Shown here: piece by piece, positions 8,919 through 16,810 of the stretch | Position numbering within the stretch: the stretch's first letter is position 1 | Layout: the number at the start of each line of letters is the position of its first letter | From: Paenibacillus tritici | GTDB taxonomy: Bacteria; Bacillota; Bacilli; Paenibacillales; Paenibacillaceae | Length of the DNA: 64,000 nucleotides | Assembly (NCBI RefSeq): GCF_013204885.1 | Contig: NZ_JABMKX010000005.1 | Location: 124,001-188,000 of the forward strand | Direction: 5' to 3' | The notes under the pieces: model-generated | Seen by the model: only the letters and a program-made list of their open reading frames with translations | The model's database searches: none | Told to the model about the DNA's origin: nothing | Position numbers and translations under genes: made by a program

Positions 8919-9080
8919 GGGGATGTGTCGGTAAATGATAATCTGGTTATCATATTACATGAAGCATTTTATCCCGCTATATTCTCGGAGTAATTTTTGC
9001 AGACTTAGCTCAGGCTAGAGAAGCGGAAGTTATTTCGTACAGCTTAAGCTCAACAAAACTTTTTGAGGAGGAACAATATC

Positions 9081-9398
9081 ATGGCTATCGTGAACGTGTC
9101 TGACCAATCCTTCGTGAACGAAGTGGAAGGTCAAGGTACTGTAGTAGTAGATTTCTGGGCACCTTGGTGCGGCCCTTGCAAAATGCTTGCCCCTATTCTC
9201 GAGGAATTGTCCACCGAGCTGGGAGACGATGTGAAGATCGCTAAATTGAATGTCGATGAGAATCCTGAGACAGCTTCCCGTTTTGGAGTAATGAGTATTC
9301 CTACTCTGATCTTCTTCAAAGACGGTCAGCCTGTGGACAAAGTCGTAGGACTGAACTCCAAGGACTCCCTTAAGAATATCGTTGCCAAACATCAATAA
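9081..9398 (+). CDS. trxA: Thioredoxin
   Basis: A 105-residue cytosolic disulfide reductant with the active site WAPWCGPCK (WCGPC around residues 28-32) and the cis-proline segment MSIPTLIFF. This is the main-type TrxA that keeps protein thiols reduced and feeds ribonucleotide reductase. The ATG at 9081 follows GAGGAGG by 9 bases; the in-frame TTG at 9063 overlaps the ribosome site and is rejected. It stands alone, followed by a long hairpin and then uvrC; trxA and uvrC are also neighbours in Bacillus. Confidence 0.97.
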   Translation: MAIVNVSDQSFVNEVEGQGTVVVDFWAPWCGPCKMLAPILEELSTELGDDVKIAKLNVDENPETASRFGVMSIPTLIFFKDGQPVDKVVGLNSKDSLKNIVAKHQ

Positions 9399-9437
9399 TT
9401 GATATAACCTGCTGTAACCGGGGCCTCGCGGCCCATT

Positions 9438-9477
9438 CACACAAAGCGCCTTCGGTCTACCGAAGGCGCTTTGTGTG
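9438..9477. terminator. 19-bp perfect hairpin between trxA and uvrC
   Basis: CACACAAAGCGCCTTCGGT (9438-9456) is the exact complement of 9459-9477, leaving a 2-base spacer. It has only a weak T tract. It probably ends trxA transcription or separates trxA from uvrC. Confidence 0.6.
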
Positions 9478-9576
9478 TCCAATACAAACGGATGTTCTAT
9501 ATTTAGGCTTGAATCTGTAGTACATTCTATTCTACACTTACCTTATAACGCTGTAGTAACAGGTGGGGGAGAACTT

Positions 9577-11646
9577 ATGGATTATATGGATAATATCCGC
9601 AACAAGCTTGCGCTGCTGCCCGATCTGCCCGGCTGCTATCTGATGAAGAATCAAGAGGGTACGATTATATATGTGGGCAAGGCCAAGGTGCTGAAGAACC
9701 GCGTGCGTTCTTATTTTACCGGCAGCCATAACGGGAAGACGCAGCGGCTTGTCGCCAATATTGTGGATTTCGAATATATCGTGACGTCGAGCAATATGGA
9801 AGCACTCATTCTGGAGTGTAATCTGATCAAGAAGCATATGCCGCGCTACAACGTGCTGCTGAAGGATGACAAGACCTTTCCTTATCTCAAAATAACCAAC
9901 GAAGCCCATCCGCGCCTGGAGGTTACCCGCCGGGTGCTGAAAGATAAAGCTAAATATTTCGGCCCGTATCCGAACAGCTACGCAGCCCAGCAGACCAAGA
10001 AGCTGCTGGACCGGATGTATCCGCTGCGCAAATGCGGGGTAATGCCGAAGGAGGTCTGCCTGTACTATCACATGGGCCAATGCCTGGCGCCGTGCGAGAA
10101 GGAAGTGCCGAAGTCTGCGTACGAGGAGATCATCCAGAATATCTCATCCTTCCTCGGCGGGGGACATGACGCGGTGAAGAAGGATCTGCAGAAGAAGATG
10201 CAGGAGGCTGCCGAGGAGCTGTATTTCGAGCGGGCCAAGGAGCTGCGCGACCAGATTATGCACATTGACGCCGTGATGGAGAAGCAGAAGATCAATACGG
10301 CCGATACCAAGGACCGTGACGTCTTCGGATATGCGGTGGATAAGGGCTGGATGTGTGTGCAGATCCTGTACATGCGGCAGGGTAAAATGATTCAGCGCCA
10401 CTCGTCAGCTTTTCCGTTCTACGGGGAAGCGTACAGTGACTTCATGTCCTATGTGACGCAGTATTACAGCGACAACCCTGCCCTGCCGCAGGAGATCCTC
10501 CTGCCGGATATGGCAAGTGCCGGGATGCTCCAGCCGGAAGTAAGCAGCGCCGCCGGTCAGGGAAGCGGCGGACCGGAGGCTGGGGGAATGCCGAGCGGAC
10601 AGGCGCTGATGGCAGCCTTGGGCGCAGAGGACGAGTCAGAGGCCGGAGAGCTGTCCCGCGGAGCGGCCGCTGGTGAGGGGCTTGCGGCTGATCTGTCCGG
10701 GGCAGCAGGGCCGGGCGCAGCGGCGGAAGCGGCACAGGAGCAGGCGGAACTGGAGCAGGAAGCGGCTGCTGAAGGGACCGTGGATGCGGCCGGAGGGGCA
10801 GCAGCCCTGCAGGAATGGCTGGGCATCAAGGTGCTGGTGCCGCAGCGCGGGCTCAAGAAGCAAATGGTTGGCATGGCCTGCCAGAACAGCCGGGTGGCGC
10901 TGAATGAGAAGTTCCGCCTGATTGAGCGGGATGAGGAGCGCACCTCGGGGGCGGCCAGCAGTCTGGGACAGAGCCTGGGGCTTGCGTCGCTTAACCGGAT
11001 TGAAGCTTTTGATAACTCGAATATCCAGGGGGCCAATCCGGTCTCGGCTATGGTGGTCTTCATCGACGGGAAGCCTGCCCGCAAGGAATACCGCAAATAT
11101 AAGGTCCGCACCGTTCAGGGGCCGGATGATTATGAGACGATGCGCGAGGTGATCCGGCGGCGTTATGAACGGGTGCTGAAGGAGAATCTGCCGCAGCCTG
11201 ACCTGATCGTAGTGGACGGGGGCAAAGGCCAGATCTCTTCAGCGATTGATATTCTGCAGAATGAGCTGGGATTGTTCATTCCGGTCTGTGGGCTGGTCAA
11301 GGATGACAAGCATAGAACGGCCCAACTGCTGGTTGGCGACGCTGCCGAGCCGGTCTCGCTCGCCAGAGACAGCCAGGAGTTCTATCTCCTGCAGCGCATT
11401 CAGGATGAGGTCCACCGGTTCGCTATTACGTTCCACCGGGAGCAGCGCGGCAAGTCGATGGTCACCTCGAAGCTGGACTCGATTCCGGGGATCGGGGATA
11501 AACGCCGGAAGCTGCTGCTCAAGCATTTCGGTTCGCTGAAGAAGATCAAGGAAGCTTCCGTCGAGGATTTCAAGGTGCTGTCCATTGGCGAGAAGCTGGC
11601 CGGTCAGATTCTGGAGGCACTCAAGGACGAGGAGCCGTCCTTATAA
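9577..11646 (+). CDS. uvrC: Excinuclease ABC subunit C with low-complexity insertion
   Basis: Dual-incision nuclease of nucleotide excision repair. The N-terminal GIY-YIG domain (residues ~15-95: [16 protein letters not shown]) makes the 3' cut. The UVR motif follows ([20 protein letters not shown], ~195-230). The C-terminal RNase H-like nuclease ([32 protein letters not shown]) and a helix-hairpin-helix pair ([16 protein letters not shown]) complete it. Total 689 residues. Oddity: about 95 residues (313-408), nearly all Ala, Gly and Glu, are inserted between the UVR-containing middle and the [13 protein letters not shown] strand that opens the nuclease half. The ATG at 9577 is preceded by GGTGGGGGAG; the open frame extends upstream to 9475 without a ribosome site. 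Confidence 0.95.
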   Translation: MDYMDNIRNKLALLPDLPGCYLMKNQEGTIIYVGKAKVLKNRVRSYFTGSHNGKTQRLVANIVDFEYIVTSSNMEALILECNLIKKHMPRYNVLLKDDKTFPYLKITNEAHPRLEVTRRVLKDKAKYFGPYPNSYAAQQTKKLLDRMYPLRKCGVMPKEVCLYYHMGQCLAPCEKEVPKSAYEEIIQNISSFLGGGHDAVKKDLQKKMQEAAEELYFERAKELRDQIMHIDAVMEKQKINTADTKDRDVFGYAVDKGWMCVQILYMRQGKMIQRHSSAFPFYGEAYSDFMSYVTQYYSDNPALPQEILLPDMASAGMLQPEVSSAAGQGSGGPEAGGMPSGQALMAALGAEDESEAGELSRGAAAGEGLAADLSGAAGPGAAAEAAQEQAELEQEAAAEGTVDAAGGAAALQEWLGIKVLVPQRGLKKQMVGMACQNSRVALNEKFRLIERDEERTSGAASSLGQSLGLASLNRIEAFDNSNIQGANPVSAMVVFIDGKPARKEYRKYKVRTVQGPDDYETMREVIRRRYERVLKENLPQPDLIVVDGGKGQISSAIDILQNELGLFIPVCGLVKDDKHRTAQLLVGDAAEPVSLARDSQEFYLLQRIQDEVHRFAITFHREQRGKSMVTSKLDSIPGIGDKRRKLLLKHFGSLKKIKEASVEDFKVLSIGEKLAGQILEALKDEEPSL

Positions 11647-11663
11647 TAGGATAAAAAGTTAAC

Positions 11664-11722
11664 AAACAGCCACGGCTGCGCCTTCCTGGTATAAGGAGGC
11701 GTTGCCGTGGCTGTTTGCTTCC
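11664..11722 (+). terminator. Terminator after uvrC
   Basis: AAACAGCCACGGC (11664-11676) pairs with GCCGTGGCTGTTT (11704-11716), with an inner CGCCTTCC/GGAGGCG stem. The T tract is short. Confidence 0.75.
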
Positions 11723-11760
11723 AGCAGGAATGAGGAGCAAAAGTACACTTGAATAAGCCC

Positions 11761-11971
11761 AAAGTGGGCAGCACGCGAGGATGAGAGGGATAAATCCCTC
11801 TGAATCCGTCGAAAGTGGGCTGCACTCGAGGAGATGAGAGGGATAAATCCCTCTGAATCCGCCGAAAGTGGGCAGCACGCGAGGATGAGAGGGATAAATC
11901 CCTTCCAATCCGCCGAAAGTGGGCAGCACGCGAGAAAGAGAGGGATAAATCCCTCCCAATCCGCTGAAAGT
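11761..11971. repeat. 51-bp tandem repeat array, locus 1 (four units)
   Basis: Units start with AAAGTGGGC at 11761, 11812, 11865 and 11916, with the next partial unit at 11967: spacings 51, 53, 51, 51. Each unit contains the palindrome AGAGGGATAAATCCCTCT or a close variant, then AATCCGYCG. It lies between the convergent uvrC and CPBP genes. Because 51 is divisible by three, frames stay open across it on both strands, but no ribosome site or start supports a gene and the 53-base unit shifts the frame. Confidence 0.9.
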
Positions 11972-12031
11972 ACTCGCAATTTTTGTTCCAACCTAAGCCG
12001 TAAGTGTGGTACATCCTTAGGCCAGCTCCTG

Positions 12032-13738
12032 CTATATAGGCTTAACCGGTTCCGCCGGCGCCTGCCCCCGCGGAGGATTGAAGCGGTACACAAGATAACC
12101 GACAATGAACGGCAGAATAATCGTGACAATGCCGGCGCCTATATTAACCTTATCCTGCATGAAGATCAGGGTCGCCCCCATCAGGATGCTGTCGAACACG
12201 ACATGGCTGAACATCACGGTGATGAACCCGTAACGCAGGAAAATATAGCTGAACAGCAGCCCAACCACAGTCAGCTCAATCGGCCGTGAGCTTACCGGAT
12301 AGATCGGGTAGAGGGTATGCCCCAGCGCCCAGATCAGGGTGGTAATCAGTGCGGCGATGAAGGTGTTCTTGACAAGCTTCTTCAGCATGCGGATACCGAA
12401 CAGCCGGTAGACTGCCTCTTCAGAGAGTCCGGCAAGCCAGGCGACGATAGGCAGCAGCCAGGCATATTTCATGTTGTAGGGTGACTGGCTGGCGTCGGTG
12501 GTGGACCAGTTATCCATAGTGTAGGAGAGAATAATGAACATAACCGTCTGTACACCGAGCAGCACGAAGGCCCAGACATAACCGGCACGGATACTGTTCA
12601 GTACATATCGGCCGTAGCCCGGCTCTTTGGCATGGGGCCAGGGATTAAGCTTCTCCTCGGAACGCCACAGGCCGTCGCCTCCGACCAGGGAGAAGTAGAG
12701 CATCAATGACATCAGCAGACTATACAGTACGTAGATGATGAACATAACAACAGCCGTAATTCTGGCTTCGGCACTGCCGCTGCCGGATTCGGACAGCACA
12801 TTATAGCTGCTGACCATCATGATCAGGAAATGAACCGAGCTCAGGAAGACGCCGCGCTTCCAGGAAGTGTGCTTCCTGCGCAGAATACTGTAGATCAGCG
12901 CCAGAATACCCAGAAGCACTGTAGGCAGACCGTACCCGAACAAGGTGAGCTTCTTGGCGAGCGAGGTTTGTCCGGCCACGTAGGTATCATGCCAGGCGGG
13001 AGCAGAGAATCCGGCGCGGAAATAAGAGACCTCACCGTCCAGATAATTGAATTGATAGTTCAGCCGGGATTCGCCTACTTTGACCGAGCTGTCTGAATAG
13101 ACAAGCCCGTAGCCTTCAGCGTTAGCCTCAATCTTCAGCTTGGCGGGGTTGGCCCCCCATAACTGCAGCCAGGGGCGGGCGAGGCTTTCTTTTCTCTCGA
13201 GACTCAGATCCGGTTCGCTGCTTGCAGAGGTTATAGTACCTGGACGTTTGATTGCCGAAGCTGCCGGTCTCTCTCCGTAATCAAGCCCGGCTGCAGCATC
13301 GGCATCGGCGCCAACGGCAAAAGCTGCGACCTCACCGGTGTACATATTGAGATCGACAGCCAGGCGGGCCGCCGGTTCCCCGGATGTGTAGAGTACGGCA
13401 TGGTAAACATCGAACGGGTACCGCTGGTCCAGCTTGTTCTTGGAATAATCTGTGAGCAGCTTCTCCCGGGACATGTATCCGTAGAAAGAGGAGTCTGTCT
13501 TATACAGGATGACCCATTCATCCTGGCTTCCGGGTTCGTATCCGAGCTGTTTGGCTGCGAATGCGGCAGCTTTCTCCCGGACTTCGCTTTTGCCGAGGAT
13601 GGCTGTATCCCCGCCCGGGCTGGAGAGGAGCTGGGGAGCGATCTGGAACATGACAAATACGATCAGTCCGAGAATTCCAGCAAGGATAAGTTTGGTAGTA
13701 AGGGGCCGCTGCTCTAGGGGCTGGCCGACGGGATTCAT
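12032..13738 (-). CDS. CPBP-family intramembrane metalloprotease with large N-terminal domain
   Basis: A 568-residue membrane protein. An N-terminal helix (about 15-37) precedes a ~230-residue probably extracytoplasmic region containing YSDSSVKVGESRLNYQF, then about eight transmembrane helices. The three CPBP (Abi) motifs are present: EEAVYR (E440, E441, R445), ALGHTLYP (H474) and SHVVFD (H512, D516). These residues form the glutamate/histidine active site of CaaX-protease-like glutamic/metallo proteases. The large soluble domain ahead of the CPBP core makes it longer than the usual 220-300. The start is supported by AAGGAGG 7 bases upstream. The substrate is unknown; roles in bacteriocin immunity or membrane-protein processing are known for the family only. 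Confidence 0.85.
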   Translation of the reverse strand: MNPVGQPLEQRPLTTKLILAGILGLIVFVMFQIAPQLLSSPGGDTAILGKSEVREKAAAFAAKQLGYEPGSQDEWVILYKTDSSFYGYMSREKLLTDYSKNKLDQRYPFDVYHAVLYTSGEPAARLAVDLNMYTGEVAAFAVGADADAAAGLDYGERPAASAIKRPGTITSASSEPDLSLERKESLARPWLQLWGANPAKLKIEANAEGYGLVYSDSSVKVGESRLNYQFNYLDGEVSYFRAGFSAPAWHDTYVAGQTSLAKKLTLFGYGLPTVLLGILALIYSILRRKHTSWKRGVFLSSVHFLIMMVSSYNVLSESGSGSAEARITAVVMFIIYVLYSLLMSLMLYFSLVGGDGLWRSEEKLNPWPHAKEPGYGRYVLNSIRAGYVWAFVLLGVQTVMFIILSYTMDNWSTTDASQSPYNMKYAWLLPIVAWLAGLSEEAVYRLFGIRMLKKLVKNTFIAALITTLIWALGHTLYPIYPVSSRPIELTVVGLLFSYIFLRYGFITVMFSHVVFDSILMGATLIFMQDKVNIGAGIVTIILPFIVGYLVYRFNPPRGQAPAEPVKPI

Positions 13739-13904
13739 GAAACGCCTCCTTGAAATGAAATGCTCTTATTCATTCATTATAGTATTACTTGCCGGGCAGT
13801 TACAAAAAATTGCCGTATTATTCTTTTACGTGAAGAAGTCCAGGCTTATGCTTGAAGGCAGGTTATTTTTAAAAGATAAGTGTAATTATACGCTCCGCTC
13901 AATA

Positions 13905-13962
13905 CATATTTCCCGCTGAACCGGCTGCCGTCCTTGTGAAGGACGCTGCAGCCGGTTCAACC
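13905..13962. repeat. REP-like hairpin element, copy 1
   Basis: ATATTTCCCGCTGAA is followed by a hairpin: an outer AACCGGCTG/CAGCCGGTT stem and an inner GTCCTT/AAGGAC stem. The same head and hairpin design occur at 46236-46294 and, degenerate, at 44068. Confidence 0.65.
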
Positions 13963-13965
13963 TGG

Positions 13966-14186
13966 TTAAATACACGCTGCATCGGTGGGAATATTGTACT
14001 TTGTGCAACATGAAGCCCAAGATGCCATGCGTTCATGAGGCTTGTTGCACAGATTGCAACAATGGCCCCGGCTAACCCTCTTGGAGGAGAGAGAATGCAT
14101 CCTTTTGTGCAACAATTTAGAAATTGAGCCGAAATAAACAGGGGAATGTTGTAATATAGGCAGGATTTTTAAATCAGCGAATTCAC
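13966..14186. repeat. ~220-bp dispersed element, copy A (upstream of ktrB)
   Basis: This segment aligns along its whole length with 60333-60550. Shared blocks include AATACACGCT, ATATTGTACTTT, AAGGCTTGTTGCACA-like, GCTAACCCTCTTGGAGGAGA and GAGCCGAAATAAACAGGGGA. It contains repeated TTGTGCAAC/GTTGCACA inverted motifs and CCTCTTGGAGG, so its RNA would be structured. It ends 68 bases before the ktrB -35 box, so it is not part of the ktrB message made from that promoter. Confidence 0.85.
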
Positions 14187-14253
14187 GTGACGACGCCGGC
14201 TGCCGGGAAGTCCCTTTAGCAGTACAGCAGTTTCCATTTGTGAAAATGAGTCT

Positions 14254-14282
14254 TTGTGAAGTTAGGCAATAACGTATATAAT
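14254..14282 (+). promoter_or_regulatory. Sigma-A promoter of ktrBA
   Basis: TTGTGA (14254-14259), 17 bases, TATAAT (14277-14282). The predicted 5' UTR is about 70 bases. Confidence 0.7.
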
Positions 14283-14360
14283 TTGTATGCTTGCCCTGAT
14301 TATCATTCATTCTTCAATGATCTGATTACCCATATAACAACACCTGAAAGGATGAGGAGT

Positions 14361-15722
14361 TTGGCTTCACCGTTTCCCAAAATCACCGGCTTCCGGTTCC
14401 TGAAGCTTGCTCCTCCGCAAATCCTGGTGCTAAGCTTCGCTGCAGTCATCCTCATCGGGACGCTGCTGCTGATGCTTCCTGTATCAAGCGTACCGGGTCA
14501 GCCGCTTGGTTTCATGGATGCGCTGTTTACCGCCACCTCCGCCGCATGTGTGACCGGGCTGGCTGTAGTGGATACCGGAACCCATCTCACCGGATTCGGA
14601 CAAGCGGTCATTCTGGTACTGATACAGATCGGCGGGCTTGGCTTCATGACGATGGCCACGCTGTTTGCCTTAGTATTCGGGCGCAGAATCTCGCTGCGCG
14701 ACCGGCTGATTCTTCAGGAAGCCATGAACCAGAGCTCGATGGAAGGGATTGTACGGCTGATCCGTAAGGTATTGCTCTATTCCCTGGTGATTGAAGCGGC
14801 GGGAGCAGTCCTCTTGTCTATCCGCTGGGCAGTAGATATGCCGCCGGGCCGGGCGATCTATTATGGTATATTCCATGCGGTATCCATGTTTAATAACGCC
14901 GGATTCGATCTGTTCGGCGGGCATGACAACAGCTTAATCAGCTATGTCGGTGACCCTGTAATCAACCTGGTGGTCATGCTGCTGATTATTTCCGGGGGAA
15001 TAGGCTTCATTGTGATCTCCGATCTGGCCGAGTTCCGCCGTAAACGCCGGTTGTCTCTGCACAGCAAGGTTGTGCTGTCAATGACTGCCGGACTGATCCT
15101 TACAGGCATGGCCGTCATCTTCATCTTCGAGTTCACCAATACGCGGACTCTGGGACCGCTGAATCTGGGGAGCAAGCTATGGGCATCCCTGTTCCAATCT
15201 GTAGCACCGCGTACAGCAGGAGCGAACACGCTGGATATTACGGGCTTGCGCCAGGCGTCGCAGTTCTTCATCCTGCTGCTGATGTTCATCGGGGCTTCGC
15301 CGGGCTCAACCGGCGGCGGTATCAAGACGACGACCTTCACGCTGATGATTGGAGCTGTAATCTCCATGCTGCGCGGCCGGGAAGACATCGTGCTCTTCCG
15401 TTACCGGCTGGCTCAGGAGCGCGTGTTCAAGGCGCTGACGATTACCCTGCTGGCTCTGCTGCTGATCGTCACGGTATCCATGATGCTCTCGACCACGGAG
15501 GGTCTCCCTTTCCTGATGATTCTGTTCGAGACGACCTCGGCCTTTGCCAATGTTGGACTAAGCCTGGGGCTGACCCCTGAGCTTACGCAGGTCGGCAAAA
15601 TCCTGATCTGCCTGACCATGTTCGCAGGACGGCTGGGACTTCTGACGCTGGCTTATGCGCTGGGTCCCAAACAGGGTAAACCTTTGTATAAATATCCGGA
15701 AGGCAAAATGATAATTGGATAA
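14361..15722 (+). CDS. ktrB: K+ uptake channel subunit KtrB
   Basis: Membrane subunit of the Ktr potassium uptake system (Trk/Ktr/HKT superfamily), which couples K+ entry to Na+ or membrane potential. It has four M1-P-M2 repeats with selectivity-loop glycines: VTGLAVVDTG, MFNNAGFDLFGG, APRTAGANTLD and SAFANVGLSLG. It also has the flexible gating-loop region IGASPGSTGGGIKTTT. About 453 residues. Start: the TTG at 14361 has AAAGGA 8 bases upstream. The ATG at 14352 directly abuts that ribosome site. An in-frame GTG at 14256 lies inside the -35 box and is rejected. ktrA follows 13 bases after the stop. Confidence 0.93.
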   Translation: MASPFPKITGFRFLKLAPPQILVLSFAAVILIGTLLLMLPVSSVPGQPLGFMDALFTATSAACVTGLAVVDTGTHLTGFGQAVILVLIQIGGLGFMTMATLFALVFGRRISLRDRLILQEAMNQSSMEGIVRLIRKVLLYSLVIEAAGAVLLSIRWAVDMPPGRAIYYGIFHAVSMFNNAGFDLFGGHDNSLISYVGDPVINLVVMLLIISGGIGFIVISDLAEFRRKRRLSLHSKVVLSMTAGLILTGMAVIFIFEFTNTRTLGPLNLGSKLWASLFQSVAPRTAGANTLDITGLRQASQFFILLLMFIGASPGSTGGGIKTTTFTLMIGAVISMLRGREDIVLFRYRLAQERVFKALTITLLALLLIVTVSMMLSTTEGLPFLMILFETTSAFANVGLSLGLTPELTQVGKILICLTMFAGRLGLLTLAYALGPKQGKPLYKYPEGKMIIG

Positions 15723-15735
15723 GGGGAAGTGAATC

Positions 15736-16404
15736 ATGAAACCACAGCAGTTTGTTGTAATCGGCCTGGGCCGCTTCGGTTCAAGCCTGGCGCTGGAGCT
15801 GATGTCCATGGGCTATGAGGTGCTTGGCATTGACCACCAGGAAGAGCGGGTGGAGGAAATGAGCGGGCGGCTGACCCACGCCGTAATGGCGGATGCTACG
15901 GATGAAGGGATTATGCGTTCCCTCGGGGTGCGTAATTTCGACTGCGGCATTGTGGCGATCGGTGATAATATGGAGCGGAGTATTCTGGCCGCGATCTTGC
16001 TAAAGGAGCTAGGCGTCAAGCAGGTGGTCGGCAAAGCGATCTCCATTCTGCATGGCCGCGCGCTGTCGAAGCTTGGCGTGGACCGGGTGATTTTTCCCGA
16101 GCGTGATATGGGTGTACGTGTGGCACATCAGCTCGTGACGCCGAATCTGCTGGATTATATCGAGATCTCCAAGGATTACAAGGTCGTTGAGCTGACGGTC
16201 CCCGCCTGCATGAACGGCAAAAGCCTCTCTGAGCTGAACACCCGCGCCAAATACGGCTGCAGCATCATTGCCCTGAACCGTGAGGACGGCATCATCGTTG
16301 CCCCGACCGCGCATGATTATGTGCATCAGGGGGACATCATGGTGGTGATCGGCTCCAATCACAGCATCGAGGAATTCGAGGACGAAGCGGTGAATGCGGA
16401 GTAG
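15736..16404 (+). CDS. ktrA: K+ uptake regulatory subunit KtrA/KtrC (RCK)
   Basis: A 222-residue cytosolic gating ring subunit. The RCK_N Rossmann domain has FVVIGLGRFGSSLALEL (residues 6-22) and the acidic end of strand 2 in GIDHQEERVEEM, which bind ATP/ADP/NAD(H). The RCK_C domain (about 140-222: YKVVELTVPACMNGKSLSEL) is the c-di-AMP site in characterised homologues. It forms an octamer under dimeric KtrB. The ATG has GGGGAAG upstream. It is second in the ktrBA operon and followed by a terminator. Confidence 0.93.
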   Translation: MKPQQFVVIGLGRFGSSLALELMSMGYEVLGIDHQEERVEEMSGRLTHAVMADATDEGIMRSLGVRNFDCGIVAIGDNMERSILAAILLKELGVKQVVGKAISILHGRALSKLGVDRVIFPERDMGVRVAHQLVTPNLLDYIEISKDYKVVELTVPACMNGKSLSELNTRAKYGCSIIALNREDGIIVAPTAHDYVHQGDIMVVIGSNHSIEEFEDEAVNAE

Positions 16405-16445
16405 AGCTGACTTGCAATTTGCCTATCTAATATAAAAGAATGCCT

Positions 16446-16480
16446 AAAAACGTCCGGCTGGCATGCCTCCGGGCGTTTTT
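16446..16480 (+). terminator. Terminator after ktrA
   Basis: AAAAACGTCCGG (16446-16457) pairs with CCGGGCGTTTTT (16469-16480). Confidence 0.8.
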
Positions 16481-16700
16481 GGATTGTCCGGGATCTCTCT
16501 ACATCCGCACATCGGTGCAGCGGTAGATTAGCCAACCAGCTCCTGCGCGGAGTGCGATGAACTACCACTTTGAAAAAATTTCCTACACACATATGTAAAA
16601 TGTATCCTGAAATGATAAAATAAAAATATTGAATTCCTGAGGCTGCCGGATGGGAAGCGGGAGCGTAATAGCAATAACGGAAGGGTTGAAAACTCTGAAT

Positions 16701-16714
16701 TGTAAGCGCTAACA
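16701..16714. promoter_or_regulatory. Consensus cre site (CcpA) upstream of the AraC sensor gene
   Basis: TGTAAGCGCTAACA fits TGNAANCGNWNNCA at every defined position. It lies 97 bases before the start codon, in a gene-free stretch (16481-16810) that is otherwise unremarkable. Confidence 0.75.
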
Positions 16715-16810
16715 TCAAACTCCAGCAGCGGAGACAGCGGCAAAAGACGGGTCCGAGATACATAAGACAGCTCCAAGCTAGGTACTGAGAAATCCTTAGG
16801 GGGATATGTG

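Noticed and set aside
11761..11971. CRISPR array
   Set aside because: Whole 51-base units repeat, with no unique spacers; no cas genes nearby. The same applies to 55163-55605.
11604..12129. Possible protein with GFIPLI repeats on the minus strand, in both 51-bp arrays
   Set aside because: Open frames follow from the 51-base period. A 53-base unit breaks the frame, several frames are open at once, and there is no ribosome site.
13966..14186. c-di-AMP (ydaO-type) riboswitch controlling ktrB
   Set aside because: A GCTAACC...GAGGAG block is reminiscent, but the conserved GGGGGACCCA and GGGGTGAATCC segments are missing and a strong promoter lies downstream of the element, so it is not in the leader. 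The second copy precedes an unrelated gene.
14256..14360. Longer KtrB starting at GTG 14256
   Set aside because: The codon lies within the -35 box of a near-consensus promoter and has no ribosome site; the extra residues do not resemble KtrB.
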